Counted from the stretch's first letter, positions 9,388 through 21,967 are shown. The stretch is 64,000 nucleotides of DNA from Entomoplasma ellychniae (GCF_002930155.1 NZ_PHND01000001.1:682001-746000); one strand, 5' to 3'. Program-made: numbers and translations. The notes: generated by a model from the sequence alone, not told the origin.

Positions 9388-10344
9388 ATGAAACAATTTA
9401 ATAAACCAGAATTCGGAATCATACAAGAATCACCAAGTAAATTTTACGGAAAGTTTTCAGCTTCACCTCTTGAAAGAGGTTTTGCCATTACTTTAGGTAA
9501 TGTTTTAAGAAGAACTTTATTATCATCAACACCAGGTGCAGCAGTTTACGCAATTAAAATTGCTGGAGCTCAACATGAATTCATTTCGATTCCTGGTATT
9601 GAAGAAAATGTATCTCGTATAGTTTTAAATGTTAAAAAAATAGTGTTATCAATAAATTCAAAAATGTATAAAGATGATGAACATATTGAAATAAAGATTT
9701 CATCAACAACAGTTGGGCCTATTAAAGCTAAAGATTTAGTTTTACCAGCAGGGGTAGAAATTTTAAATAAAGATTTAGTCATTGCAAATATTGCTGAAGG
9801 TGGAAGTCTTGACTTAGTTTTATATGCTAAAAACTCAAGAGGGTATAGAACTTTTAAAGAAAACAAAGATAACAAAAACATTGAACCTGGAATGATTACT
9901 ATAGATTCAAATTACTCACCAATTATAAGAGTTGCATATAACTCAGAAATAATTAACTTGGGTAAAGCTCAAGATTCTGAAAAATTGATTTTAGAAGTTG
10001 AAACTGATGGTTCAATTCTTGCATCTGATGCAGTTGCTTTAGCTTCAAAAATACTTATTTCGCATTTAGAAACTTTTACAGAAATTATTGATAAATCAAT
10101 TGATGATGTAGTGGTTATGGGTGAGGATGCTGTTGAAGAAAAAGAACTAGACAAACCAGTTGAAGAATTAGAATTCACTCAAAGAAGCTTAAATTGTTTG
10201 AAAAGAGCAAACATTGATACTTTAAGAGAACTAGTTTCAAAAACAGAAGATGAAATAAAAGAAATCCCAAACTTAGGAAGCAAATCTTTATTAGAGATCA
10301 AACAAAAAATTGCTTCTTTAGAATTAGAATTCAAAAAAAACTAA
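9388..10344 (+). CDS. rpoA: DNA-directed RNA polymerase subunit alpha
   Basis: Alpha dimerises to nucleate RNA polymerase assembly. The 318-residue product has the N-terminal dimerisation domain (residues 1 to about 230, with [19 protein letters not shown] and the GAAVYAI segment) and the C-terminal domain of about 60 residues ([20 protein letters not shown], then [13 protein letters not shown]). That domain binds upstream DNA and activators. The interdomain linker is acidic. Presence of a full C-terminal domain means activator contact is still possible in this lineage. Confidence 0.97.
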   Translation: MKQFNKPEFGIIQESPSKFYGKFSASPLERGFAITLGNVLRRTLLSSTPGAAVYAIKIAGAQHEFISIPGIEENVSRIVLNVKKIVLSINSKMYKDDEHIEIKISSTTVGPIKAKDLVLPAGVEILNKDLVIANIAEGGSLDLVLYAKNSRGYRTFKENKDNKNIEPGMITIDSNYSPIIRVAYNSEIINLGKAQDSEKLILEVETDGSILASDAVALASKILISHLETFTEIIDKSIDDVVVMGEDAVEEKELDKPVEELEFTQRSLNCLKRANIDTLRELVSKTEDEIKEIPNLGSKSLLEIKQKIASLELEFKKN

Positions 10345-10368
10345 TAAAAATTAAAAAGGAGAAAAGCA

Positions 10369-10728
10369 ATGTCATATATTCAAAAACGTGGTAAGAACAC
10401 AGCTTGAAGAACAGCTTTAATGAGAAATTTAACAACTGAACTTATTATTTCAGAACGTTTAGAAATTACTGAAACTAGAGCTAAAGAATTAAGAAAACAT
10501 TTTGATAAAATGGTAACTTTAGCTAAACGTGGTGATTTACATGCACGTAGACAAGCTGCAAGTTGATTAAGAAATATAGAAGCTTCTTCAAAAGAAGATG
10601 TTCTTCAAAAATTATTTACAATTACTGCAAAAAGATTTAAAGATAGAGATGGTGGTTACACACGTATCTTAAAATTAGATAATCGTAAAGGTGATAATGC
10701 ACCAATGGTTATTATTGAACTAGTTTAA
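10369..10728 (+). CDS. rplQ: 50S ribosomal protein L17
   Basis: L17 is at the back of the large subunit near the tunnel exit. The 119-residue product, read with two UGA Trp codons, starts [20 protein letters not shown] and contains the [20 protein letters not shown] segment and the C-terminal [12 protein letters not shown]. The family usually has Trp/Arg at the first UGA region. It is the last gene of the ribosomal cluster and is followed by a terminator. Confidence 0.95.
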
Positions 10729-10740
10729 TATTTGAAAATT

Positions 10741-10765
10741 ATGAGACATTTGTCTTATTTTTTTT
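10741..10765 (+). terminator. Intrinsic terminator after rplQ
   Basis: ATGAGACA and TGTCTTAT form an 8-bp stem (one G-T pair) with a two-base apex, followed by a run of seven or more T. It closes the long ribosomal operon. Confidence 0.75.
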
Positions 10766-10791
10766 GAATTTTAATTTATAATTATTATAAT
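10764..10791 (+). promoter_or_regulatory. Predicted promoter of the ECF module
   Basis: TTGAAT (10764-10769), a 16-base spacer and TATAAT (10786-10791) lie directly behind the rplQ terminator and 19 bases before the ecfA1 start. The GTGGAGG Shine-Dalgarno sequence follows. Sequence-based prediction. Confidence 0.6.
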
Positions 10792-10810
10792 TAACAAGTG
10801 GAGGAATAAT

Positions 10811-12031
10811 ATGCCTGAATCATTAAAAAAATTCCAAAGTACTAAATTATCCGAAAAAGATATTAACGATTTTAAAAAAGAATTACATAATGCTTATTTA
10901 GAATTTTTAAAAGCTAATAACGAGTTTTATAAAATAAATCAAAAGTATAAACAAAAACAAGTAAACAAAAAAGAAGTTGCTAAAGTAGTCGAAATTAAAA
11001 AACAAAAAAGCAAAGCATTTAAATTAATTTTAAAAGAAAAAAAATTTAAAGAAAATTTGAAATTTATTTCTAAAGTGAACAAAAACCTATCAACAAAAAA
11101 TTCAAGTATAGTTTTTGAAAAGTCTAAAGAAGAATTAATAGAAGCAAAAAAAATTTATAAGGAGTTTTTAGCTTCAGTTAAAGAAATGGGCCGCGGTGCT
11201 GAGTTAGATCAGTTAAATGATATAGCGATTAAAGCAGAAAATATAAATTTTAAATATAATTTTGATTTGCCTTATGTTTTAAATGATGTTAGCTTTGAAA
11301 TTAAAAAAGGCGAGTATGTAACAGTTATTGGTCATAATGGTTCAGGTAAATCAACGCTTTCAAAATTATTAATAGGTGCACTTCAACCAGAATCTGGTCA
11401 TTTATCTTTGTTTGGTAATTACGTTACTATTGATACTTTAGATCAAGCAAGAAGATTTTTGGGAATTGTTTTTCAAAATCCTGATAATCAGTTTATTGGT
11501 TCAAGTGTTGAAGCTGATATTGCTTTTGGCTTAGAAAATAAACGTGTTGAACCTAAGCTTATGCATGATCAAATTTATGAAGCAGCTAAAAAAGTTGGAA
11601 TGGAAAATTTCTTAGATAAAGAACCACTAATGTTATCTGGTGGTCAAAAACAACGAGTTGCTATCGCTAGTGTGCTTGCCTTAAGTCCAGAAATATTAAT
11701 TTTTGATGAAGCAACAAGTATGTTGGACCCAAAAGGTAATAGAGAAGTAAAAGAAATTATGGTTGATCTTAGAGATAATATGGGGAAAACAGTTATTTCA
11801 ATTACTCACGATATGGATGAGATTTTAAATGCAGACAAAGTAATTGTCATGAATAAAGGACAAATGGTTAAATTTGGAACCCCAGAAGAAGTTTTAAAAG
11901 AAAAAGAATTTTTAAGATCTATTAAATTGGATGTACCATTTTTATCTTTAGTTGAAGAAGCTTTAGAAAAAGAAGGTATTAAAATTAAGCACAGCAATAC
12001 AATGGATGAGTTGGTGAGTCAGATATGTTAA
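10811..12031 (+). CDS. ecfA1: ECF transporter ATPase A1 with coiled-coil N-terminal extension
   Basis: One of two ATPases powering energy-coupling-factor vitamin importers. From about residue 140 it is a complete ABC domain: Walker [10 protein letters not shown] (about 174-182), Q-loop VFQNPDNQF, signature LSGGQKQR, Walker [14 protein letters not shown] and switch His in SITHDMDE. Family members are about 280 residues. This one has 406, because about 140 lysine/glutamate-rich helical residues precede the domain. It overlaps ecfA2 by 7 bases and is followed by ecfT, the standard A1-A2-T order. No substrate-binding S component is in the window, so the module is probably shared by several S subunits. 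Confidence 0.93.
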   Translation: MPESLKKFQSTKLSEKDINDFKKELHNAYLEFLKANNEFYKINQKYKQKQVNKKEVAKVVEIKKQKSKAFKLILKEKKFKENLKFISKVNKNLSTKNSSIVFEKSKEELIEAKKIYKEFLASVKEMGRGAELDQLNDIAIKAENINFKYNFDLPYVLNDVSFEIKKGEYVTVIGHNGSGKSTLSKLLIGALQPESGHLSLFGNYVTIDTLDQARRFLGIVFQNPDNQFIGSSVEADIAFGLENKRVEPKLMHDQIYEAAKKVGMENFLDKEPLMLSGGQKQRVAIASVLALSPEILIFDEATSMLDPKGNREVKEIMVDLRDNMGKTVISITHDMDEILNADKVIVMNKGQMVKFGTPEEVLKEKEFLRSIKLDVPFLSLVEEALEKEGIKIKHSNTMDELVSQIC

Positions 12032-12972
12032 CAACTAAAAAAGAAATTAAGCAAAATTTAAAAGAATGAAAAAAAATAGAAAAAGAAACAAAAGAGTTTG
12101 ATTTTACTGGTGATATTATTTTAAATAATGTGAGCTACACATATTCAAAAAAAACCCCTTTTGAGTTTAAGGCTTTAGATTTTGCTAATGTTAAAATTAA
12201 AGATCATAAAATTACATGTGTGATAGGAACTACTGGTTCTGGAAAATCTACTATAATTCAATTAACTAATGGACTATTATTAACCGAAACTGGTGAGACT
12301 ATTATTGGCAATTATAAAATACCTGCAGGAACTAAAAAAATTAAAGATGTTAAAAGATTAAGAAAAGAAGTTGGGTTGGTTTTTCAGTTTCCTGAGTACC
12401 AATTATTTCAAGATACAATTGAAAAAGATATAGCGTTTGGACCAATTCATTTAGGAGAAAACAAAGCATCTGCTTTGAAAAAAGTTCCTAGTTTATTAGA
12501 ATTAGTACAATTACCAGTTGATTATATTTCAAGGTCTCCATTTGAATTATCTGGTGGGCAGAAAAGAAGAGTAGCTATCGCAGGTATTATTGCAATGGAT
12601 GGTAAAACTTTAGTTTTAGATGAACCAACTGGAGGATTAGATCCAAAAGGTGAAGAAGATTTTTTAAACTTATTTATACATTTAAATAAAGAACAAAACA
12701 AAAGAATCATTATGGTTACTCATAACATGGATCATGTATTAAAATCAGCTGATGAAGTTATTGTTATGCATGAAGGTAAAGTTATTGAAGTTGGTTCGCC
12801 GTTTGAAATTTTTTCTAATCAGCAATTGTTGACAAGTATACAAATTGAGCCTCCTAAAGTTTATAAACTTTTATACAGCTTAAAAGCAAAAGGAATTGAT
12901 CTTTTAGATAAAAAAATAAGAACTATAGAAGAGTTTGCAAAAGAATTTAAAAATTACAAGAAAGGAAAATAA
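12025..12972 (+). CDS. ecfA2: ECF transporter ATPase A2
   Basis: Second ATPase of the ECF module. The start at ATG 12025 overlaps the ecfA1 stop and is in frame with the ABC domain through one UGA Trp codon. Reading from a later GTG would lose 35 residues. The 315-residue product has Walker [11 protein letters not shown]-loop [10 protein letters not shown], signature LSGGQKRR, Walker [13 protein letters not shown] and MVTHNMDHV. The N-terminal 35 residues are charged, resembling a shorter version of the A1 extension. Membership follows from adjacency to ecfA1 and ecfT. Confidence 0.94.
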
Positions 12973-12974
12973 AT

Positions 12975-13991
12975 ATGAGAGTTACATTTGGTAGATATCA
13001 ACCTAGAAATTCTTTAATTCATGCAATGGATGGAAGATTTAAAATGATTATTATTATTTTATTAATGATTACAATATTTTTACCAATAGGTTTATCAGGA
13101 TACATTATATGTGGAGCGGTTATACTTGGTATGTTTGCTTTGTCTAAATTAAATTTTAGAATGCTTTTAGGTTTATTTCCACCAGTGTTATTTGTTTTTG
13201 TAATTATTTTATTTATGAACTCTCTTATATCTCACCCTGAAAGTAGTGATGAACTACTTAAAACATTAGATAAAATAGACAAACATAAAAATTTATTTTT
13301 GACTAATCACGGTTGGTATTCTGTTGGTAGATTATTTGTATCTCCTAAAGAATGAGAAAGTTTAGGTCTTGTTTCAAAAGATTATTATGTCTTGGGTTCA
13401 TTTTTTAAAGTAGGTGGATTTTGATTTAGTGAAAAATCTTTTTATATGGCAACAATGATGGGTTTAAGAATTTATTTTATGATTACTTTAACTTGTATTC
13501 TAACTGGTACAACATCACCTCTTCAATTAACATTGGCAATTGAAGACATATTAACACCTTTAAAATTTATAGGAATACCTATTTATATAATATCTATGAT
13601 TATTTCAATAGCTTTACGTATGATTCCAACCTTGATTGACGAAGCAGGAAGAATTATGAAAGCTCAAGCAAGTAGAGGAATTGATGTTAAAAACGGTAAA
13701 TTAAAAGATAAAGCAAAAGGAATGGCTTCTTTAATTATTCCTTTATTGGTTTCATCATTTCAAAAAGCTGAAGACTTAGCATATGCAATGGAGTCTAGAG
13801 GTTATAATCCATATGCTAAAAGAACAAGATATATTCAATTTAAATTTCATGTATTTGATTTATTATTATTAATATTTTCTGTAGCATTTTTAATATTTAT
13901 GATTTTAGTTGCATTTCAAATACTACCAATCAGTATTAAAATTCCAGCTTTAGGTTCAATAGATAAAATAATAACAGGAAATGTTAAATAG
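12975..13991 (+). CDS. ecfT: ECF transporter transmembrane subunit EcfT
   Basis: EcfT is the membrane scaffold joining the two ATPases to exchangeable vitamin-binding S components. Three TGA codons are read as Trp near residues 127-151, joining two apparent ORFs into 338 residues. Features are an N-terminal RNSLIHAMDGRFKM motif, several hydrophobic helices and the two conserved Ala-Arg-Gly-type coupling helices, of which AQASRGID (about residue 234) and AMESRGYNP (about 273) are clear. The middle region between helices 2 and 3 is longer than usual. Starts 2 bases after ecfA2. Confidence 0.93.
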
Positions 13992-13995
13992 ATAA

Positions 13996-14751
13996 ATGTA
14001 TAGAATCCTTATTAATCTACAATATGATGGCTCATCTTATTGTGGTTGAATCAAACAAAAAAATCAAAATTCTATTCAAGGAGTTTTAGAAAAAACTATA
14101 TTTAAAGTAATTAAGTCAAATAATTTTAAAGTTTATGGTGTTAGTAAAACAGATGCAGGAGTTCATGCGCTTAGTCAAAAAGTTATAATTGAAATTAACT
14201 TTCAACCAACATTAAATAAATTTATATGAGCCTTAAATAAGGCTCTTCCTTCTGATATACATATATCAGAATTTGATTATGTTAGTGCTTCTTTTGAACT
14301 ACATGATGTCAAGTGTAAAACATATGTATACACATTGAATAATAGCATTTGAGATCTTAAGAACAACAGATATGAATTAGAATGGTCTAAAAACTTAATT
14401 AACATAAAACAATTACAAGATATTTGTAATATTTTTGTAGGTGAACATGATTTTAAATTATTTTCAGGTTTAAGTGAGAGCGAAGTAAATAGTGGTAATT
14501 TTAAAACAATAAGAAAAATAGATTCAATTAAAGTTTTTAAAAAAGCTGATAAAATTGAAATTGAGTTTATAGCTAAAGGGTTTATAAGACATCAAATAAG
14601 ATATATTGTTCAGTCAATTTTAAATTGTCAATATAATAAAGTATCTCAAAGTACACTTAAAGAAATGCTTAATGGGAATGGTAAAAAGCTTCCTTTTAAA
14701 GCAGAAGCAAAAGGATTATTATTAAAAAGTGTTGTTTTTAATAAAAAATAA
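13996..14751 (+). CDS. truA: tRNA pseudouridine(38-40) synthase
   Basis: TruA isomerises U38-U40 in the anticodon arm of tRNAs. The 251-residue reading (three or more UGA Trp) shows the start YRILINLQYDGSSYCGW, the catalytic motif SKTDAGVHA with the aspartate nucleophile, the KTYVYTL strand and the C-terminal FIRHQIRYIV segment. Length is typical. It lies 4 bases after ecfT; truA linked to the ECF genes is common in Firmicutes and mollicutes. Confidence 0.95.
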
Positions 14752-14767
14752 ATGTAAGATTTATCAC

Positions 14768-14914
14768 ATGGGTATTATTAAAACAATATCAAATAATTAG
14801 TTAATTGATAAATGTAACATTTTTTGAATAAGTTTAACGAGAAGAAAAGTGTAATTTCTATGAATATAGCTAAAGTTTAATACCCATAAAAAATGGCTTT
14901 AATGCCTTTTTTTT
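14768..14914 (+). other. Structured intergenic element with long-range stem and terminator
   Basis: The 215-base truA-permease gap contains ATGGGTATTA (14768-14777) and its exact inverse TAATACCCAT (14878-14887), enclosing about 100 bases. A GGC/GCC hairpin with a T8 tail follows (14888-14914). The enclosed part includes TATCAAATAATTAG, GTTAATTG, GAATAAGT and CTAAAGTT. These recur with nearly the same spacing in the element at 44145. It may be a 3-prime UTR or small-RNA element, or a leader. A promoter with an AAGGAG Shine-Dalgarno sequence for the next gene must lie in the remaining 50 bases or upstream. Confidence 0.4.
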
Positions 14915-14966
14915 ATGTCAAAATGTTAAAATTATAAAGAACTTATTTATTTTTATAAGGAGAATT

Positions 14967-17900
14967 ATGGGACTTAAAAAATTTAAACATATGTTTAAAA
15001 ACTCATACAAAAATGCAACAAAGAATAAAATGCAGCTTTTTGGGGTTATTGTTTTAGTCTTCTTTTTATCTTTAATATTAACAACTGTAGTTTCTTTAAA
15101 TAATCGAGTAATTAGTCAATATTCATCGATTCTTAAAGCTTCAAGACAACATGATGCAGTTATTGATTTAAATCCTTATGATGTAGTTGCTACAGGTGAT
15201 TCAAAAGAATCAAAAAATGCACCTAAAAATCTAATAGAAGCTCAACAATATTGAATTCAAAAACTACAAGAACAGTATGAAAGTGAAAAACCTGAATGAA
15301 GTTTTGATTGATCAAGAACTGAAGCAAGGGAATTTGCTCAAGTGCAAAACAAAAATACAAATATTACTTTAAAAGCATTGGTTAAAACAACACAATCATT
15401 TGAAAGTAATATTTTAAACTCTGATGGTGTAGATAAACTAACAATATTTGAAGGTAAAGATATTGAAACTAGACATCAAATTGTTATAGATAAAAACTTT
15501 GCTAAATCAAATGATATTCAAATTGGTAATATTATAAGAATTCAAAAAGATAAATTTGGTGATTCTTTACTTGTTAAAAACAGTAATGATTATGAAAACT
15601 TGTTGAAAAATATTAATACCATTGAATCTGAATTAGAGTCTGGAATAGATAGTGAAAACAGCACATACCAAACACTTTATTCAAATTATCAATGATTTCA
15701 AGTAGTAGGTTTTGGTTCATCAGCTGATTTTGTAACACCAATCATAAATGAATCTACAGCTTTGCCTAATAGAAAAACAGAAGCTTTAATTTATTTACAC
15801 CATGAAGCATTTGGGTTAACAAAAAATGAAGATAATGGACTTTATAGTTATGAAGTCAATGCAAATGGAAATTTAAGTGTAAATAGTAATACAGAACAAG
15901 AATCTTTTTACTCAATTAAATTCAAAAATAAAATACCTTCAAAAAAAGATTTAGAAGAAATTGAAATTGATTTCAGAGAATTAATAAAAAGAAATATTAA
16001 TAATAAGCTAGTTTTTGCAAAAAACGATGGTGAATATCGTTTTTCAGAAAGAATTAGATTTTTAAACAAAACTATTTTGAGTTATTCGATAGCCGCATCT
16101 ATTATATTTGTACTAACGCTTATTGTTGTATTATATTCAGTTGCTTTAATTACAAAAAAACAAATAGAAAAATCAGCAAAACAACTGGGTACTTTAAAAG
16201 CTTTAGGGTACAGGAAAAGAATACTTGTGTTTAATTTTGTTATGCTTCCCTTGTTTACATCACTAATTGGTGGTGTTGCTGGTTATTTTGGTTCAGTATT
16301 ATTATCTAATCTTATAACTTTAGGATTTTCCAATTACTTTAATTTAAATTATTCTGCATTTAATATTGATTGAATTTCATTCTTGACTATGATTGGTGTT
16401 ATTTGATTAATACTAAACATTATTTCATTTTCAATTTCTATATCTTTAATGAGAAAGTCAGCTTTAAGTTTAATATCAAAGTTACAAGATAAAAAAATGA
16501 ACGGTTTCAAAAAATTCGTTAAAGCCATAAGAGTAAGAAGAGGTTTTGGTGCAAGAGTCAGAAAAGCTTTATTAGTTGATGCTTTAGGTAAGATGTTTGG
16601 TATAGGTTTAGTTGTTTTATTATCATCTAGTTTATTTACAATATCTTTTATAGCCCCAAACATCTTAGAAGAAAATAAAAAATATAGCTTTAATGGGATT
16701 AAATATAAACAAATTGTGGAATATAATGACCCTAGTTATAATAACCCAATGAGTTTTTTAAAAACTTTTGAAAATAAAAATGATCCTTCACAATTAATTT
16801 ATGGCAAAGAAGCAAAAGGTTGAACGTCTTTAAAACTTACTGATAATGGTGCTATTGATATGGATCAAGTAATGAGTGACTATTATAATGGGCATATTAC
16901 AAATGACTATTATTCAATGTTTATTGACTCTTACATAAAAAACGGCAATGTTATACCAAGTGTTTTAGATTTTGCTTTTGCTAACACTAAAATGCTTAAT
17001 TTAGAAAGTGTTATATTTGATACTAACTATTTTAAAGAAATAGCTAAATATGGAATCCCATCAATTCAAAAAAATGATTTAATAGGGGGGTTATTAGCCC
17101 CAAATGTGCTAACTCAGTGAACAGATTACAAAGATTTAATGGCTAATATTGATGCTAATGATTTAAATACACAAGAAGATGTAAATAAAATCATTATACA
17201 AAATGCTAAACTAATGCAAGCATTTTATAAAAAACTAACTTCTTCTATAGGAATGTCCATAACAAATGATTTTAGAGTTGGTGAATACAGACAAGTAACT
17301 GATCAAAAATGAACAGAAATGTCTAATAATGAAAAAATAAATATTTTTAATGCTGAATCAGAAGAAAATGAACAATTGAAAAAAAATTATCTTTCAAACA
17401 GTGAAGATATTATAAATAAATTGTTAAAACAATCTAGTGAATATGACACTAGTTTTGCGTTAACTAATGATAATTGAAACATGGGTTCATTTAGAATTAA
17501 TGATATTCATAATGAAAAATTGTCATTAGAAGATTATTATGTAATAAGCAATTTTGATGAAGCTAAACCTGATAATGAAGCAGATATGCAAAAAGTTAAA
17601 GATGCCATTTTACAGTATTGAAAATGATTTACTTTCACTTCATATAATCGTATTGACCAAGCTGTTATTCAAGCAGGTATTTCAAGACCACCATATTTTG
17701 TAAGTCAAAATATTGCAAGTGCTTATCAATCAGAAGATAAAAACTATAGTATGGCATTTAATCTTATTCAGTATAATTCGAAAGTAGAATCACTTGGAAC
17801 AAAACTAAATGCATCTAAAAATGGAAATGATTTTAAAATTTATGGGATTCAAAACGAAGATAGATTTTTAAATTTATTTGATTCTAAAAAAAATGATTTA

Positions 17901-19262
17901 ATGAGTATTTTATTTAATGATACTTCAGAAAATGGAATTATAATAAACCAATCATTAGCTAAAGTTTTAAATATAAAAGAAAACGATGAAGTTGATTTTG
18001 ATATCATTCAAAATGAACTACAAGATGCAAGTGATGGTGAAAACAAACCTTTCAATCTTGATGATTGAGACACTACTGGTTTATGAAGTGGAAGTAATGG
18101 TTTTAAACAAAATTCTAGAATGCAAAAATTTGCAAATATAACCGTTAAAAGACCAGTTTATGGTGATTCAAAAGCAATTAACTTTTTAAATAGTATTAAT
18201 TCGCCAACTAATTATTACAGAAGCGTTTTAAATGGCGAAACTGTGGTAGGAACCAAAACTCAAAATACTAAATTTAAAGTTTTAGGTATTCATGATGGTT
18301 ATGGAACATCCCAAGCTTGAATTAAAAATGATGATGCAAATGCAATTTTAAAATATGATATTGTACAAAATTACATTTGAAAAAATATTTTTACTAGACA
18401 ATGAAATGATGCATTTGGATATTCTAATGGACTAATTGCAGGTAAAACCGACATTATTTTAGAAGATCAAATCAACGAGACTGTTAAAGTAATTCCAAAA
18501 ATATCGGGTCTAGATTTAACTAAAAATAATAATTGAGACTTAGATACATTTAAAGAAAAATTCTTAAATTCAAGTGATAAAAATAAGAAAGAAATAGGAA
18601 CTTTAATATACTCAATATTTAAAAATCAATACCCAGTATTTAACTATAAATATTCTAATTCATCAGATATTGGTGACTTTGGTACATCTTTAAGTATAAG
18701 TAGTGTTTATGGTGATTACTCACCCACAGCTTTAAATGGGTTAAGTGCTAAAAACAGTGATACTGGTCAATCTTTTGATGGAACAGGTATTGGTTCAACA
18801 TCTTGAATTCTTCCTGTTGATACTTATAAAGAAATAATGGATGAAATTTCAATCATAATAGTGATCATATTAGCGTTAATTATTGTGTTAATTGTAAGTA
18901 TTGCTTTTGTTATAATATTACTTACTACTTCAATTATTATTAACGATAACATTCAATTTATTTCAACTATGAGAGTACTTGGGTATTCAGATAAATATGT
19001 TGTTAAAACTGTAATGGGGATGTATGCAATTGTAATTACTATAATGTTTGTGCTTGGATATATTGGTGGGTGATATGCATGTATAGGAATTGTTAATGTG
19101 TTAAAAAACGCAGGACTAATTGTCCCATTAGTTCACCCTATATGATTACCATTTATAGTCTTTATTGGTGTTGTTGGAATTTATATTGTAGCTATTTATA
19201 CAGGATATAGAAGTATAACAAAAATTAATTCTATAAAAGTATTACAAGATTCAGAATTATAG
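14967..19262 (+). CDS. Very large FtsX-like ABC transporter permease
   Basis: Reading many UGA as Trp gives one 1431-residue protein that the standard code breaks into about eight pieces. An N-terminal membrane helix (about residues 23-43) is followed by a large outside domain. Then comes a first FtsX-type membrane block at about 370-490 with the cytoplasmic motif QLGTLKALGYRKR. A new helix at about 550 starts a second half with a roughly 700-residue outside domain, ending in a second FtsX block from about 1291 (MRVLGYSDKYV). This duplicated layout resembles MacB/FtsX permeases of lipoprotein transport or mechanotransmission. No ATPase gene is adjacent. It is followed 11 bases later by an exported protein, a likely partner. 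Substrate is unknown. Confidence 0.8.
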
Positions 19263-19273
19263 AAAGGAGTTTT

Positions 19274-21949
19274 ATGAAAAAAATATTAATTAGTATTTCA
19301 GCACTATCTTTAAGTGTTGCACCAGTCACAGGTTTTTTATATGTATCAAAAACACAAGTGACCAATCAAATAACAAAAGAAATTCAACAATCAATCGAAG
19401 AAACTTCTTTGATGTTTAAACAATCAATACTTTCAAGATCAGCTAACATGAATGCTGGTGTTGTATCTAATGTTTTAGATGAAACTAAGGTTAGTGATTT
19501 ATCTTCAATTAAATCAGATCTAAATTTAAAAGATTATAATAAACAAAATTATGATTATATTAATGCTGAAAAATATATAAATAAAATTAATAAAACTTCT
19601 GGATATGTTCATTCAGATGAATATTTTGCAAAGCAAACTTTGTATTCAATAGCATCAGATTTCACTTCATCTTTAAAATCATCTTATAATGAGAATGGTC
19701 TTACACTTGATGGAACTAATGATTTATTAAATAAAATTTCATACATTGGTGCTGTTGCTAATGCTTTAATATCACCAAGTAAATTAAATGAACCGTTAGC
19801 AAAGATAGCATCAAAATTAAGTTTTTTAAAAAACTTACCAACTCCTCCAACATATGATGACGTAGTTAACAAATATGGTATAGAAACATATGGAGATATG
19901 CATAATGTTATATTAACTCAAGTTGCAAATATCATTACAAGTTTTTTAAATAAAGAAAATGATAATAACAAAATTGAACCGCTAAATTATAAAGATATTA
20001 AACAAAATAATCCGATCCAACAACTGTATAATTATGTTTTTAACTCAATTAAGAAATACTTTTCAAAAATTCAATTAAGTGATTTTGTAACAGTTAATGA
20101 TTTGGGAAATCTTGATGATAATTCTCCTGAAACAATTTTAAAAGCTGTTTTAAACAAAAATCCCAAAGCATCACAAGACATGTTCAGTGTTATAGAGATA
20201 CGCAAAGAATCTCCTATAAATTTTTTCAGTAACTTATATCAAGCAACTTTAAAAGGAGTAAAAGATTATTCAAATGTTACTGTAAGTTTTAAACCTAAGA
20301 ATAAAGTTGAAATCGTTGAAAATAATGTTGAAAATAATGTTGAAAATAATGAAGGTACTAATGAACAGCAAGAAAAACCTACATTATCCAATCTATTAAA
20401 AAAAATTGATTTTAAAGAACTTGTTAATTTAATATACTTTATTAGTTGATATATAAGTTCTTTTGACAAATATAAAAATCCAAATTTTACAAAAGAAGAA
20501 AACATAAATTTGTTCAGTGATTCGCTAAAAAACACCGAAGTTTTTGCACAAAATAAGGAAAATAAAGTGCTATGAAATGATGTGCAAGACACTTCTCTTA
20601 AGGGTTTTTTCTCTATTTTTAAAAATATCTTTTTACCAGAATCAGAAGATAAAGATTCTATTAGAGCTTTAAAAATACTATTTCAAACAGATGATGAATA
20701 TACCCCATCATTTAGTAAATTGGGTTTGGTAGCAGTCCCCCCACTATCTTTTAATGGAGATTGAACAACACCATACTACCAAGACCAAAGTTTCGTTCAA
20801 AATGGTTTTGCTATTTTATTTCAACCATTAGTTGAGGGCCTTGTATTATCAGACACAATTCAAAAAATATTGCCTTATGTATATGTTCCAGTTACTGGTT
20901 TAAAATGAAACTTAACTGGAGCTGGTAATGCTTTAGGTGTACTAATAGCAAGTGTTTTAGCAAATAATGATAACACTGATTTTTTTGCAAAAGGTTTAAC
21001 TGAAGGTTTCATTATGAACATTTTAAAGTTAGTCCCATCAGTTTCAAAATATATAGATCCTATAGTGGCGAGTGCTAAGGCTGGAGCTTTCAATCAAATG
21101 ATGACCCAGATATTCTTTTCAAACATTAAAACTGAATTTATACCTAAATTACAACCCATATTAGATGGTTTTGGTATAACATTACCAGAAAATATCCCTG
21201 ACATAAATATTTCAGAACTTATGAATAAAAAAATAGGTCCAACTACAATTGGTTCTGCAATATGATTAATCTTGCCAAATGTTGTTCCTGTTTATATGAC
21301 CATAAAACCTTTCGCTGATACAGTTAATTCTATATTTAATGATTCTGCTATTGATAAATATAATTTTTATGACCAAGAAACAGGTCAAATTATACCAAAA
21401 GAAGATGTTTTAACTAAAATTTTAGGGTATAAAGAAGAAACAACTCAACCAGATTACATAAGTGATTTATCATTAGTTTTTGGAATGATGAAGTTTAATG
21501 GTGTTGGTAAATCAATAGGAATAAGATCAAAAGATGATGATTATGGAAAAATATTATACGCTGATAAAGCTTGAAAATTCATTTTAGGTTATAATTACGA
21601 TGATCAATATTTTGAAGATAAATCACTTTTAGGAAATTTAAATAAAGTCTTACAATATAAAATAGTTTATATTTTAGTCAATACAGTAACTACTTTGTTA
21701 GATGATAAAGTTGAAAATAATTTATCTCAAATCATATATGATAAAAAGAAATTAGTAACTCTTAGAGCGGATAAATCTAGATTTGAAAATAAATATGTCT
21801 CATACAAAACAGAAAATAATCAAAATATTCTTGAGTACAATATTAGTTATAAAATAAGTTTAGGTGTTTATGATAATTATAGAGTCGTTGTAACACAAAA
21901 TTCAGTTAATAAATGATCAATTCAAAATTTTTTTTATATTGAAAATTAA
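19274..21949 (+). CDS. Large exported protein of unknown function
   Basis: 891 residues when UGA is Trp. The N terminus is a signal sequence (Lys-Lys, then hydrophobic LISISALSLSVAPVTGFLYV) but has no cysteine lipobox, so it is probably membrane-anchored or secreted rather than a lipoprotein. The body is Asn/Lys/Ser-rich with helical segments and contains three VENN repeats near residues 348-359. The architecture, and the location just after a double-FtsX permease, recall the large MOLPALP-type lipoprotein families of Entomoplasmatales. That similarity is only an impression. It starts behind AGAAAGGAG, 11 bases after the permease, so the two are probably co-transcribed. It ends upstream of a terminator element. 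Confidence 0.75.
20315..20350 (+). repeat. Three tandem 12-bp repeats coding VENN
   Basis: GTTGAAAATAAT occurs three times without change inside the exported-protein gene. The unit is a multiple of three, so gain or loss of copies would change protein length but not frame. It probably forms a flexible linker. Confidence 0.85.
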
Positions 21950-21967
21950 TAAATTCAAGATCAAAAG

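Noticed and set aside
14752-14966. Purine/2-deoxyguanosine riboswitch before the giant permease.
   Set aside because: I looked for the purine-type core (TATA start, conserved loop-loop motifs) and do not see it.
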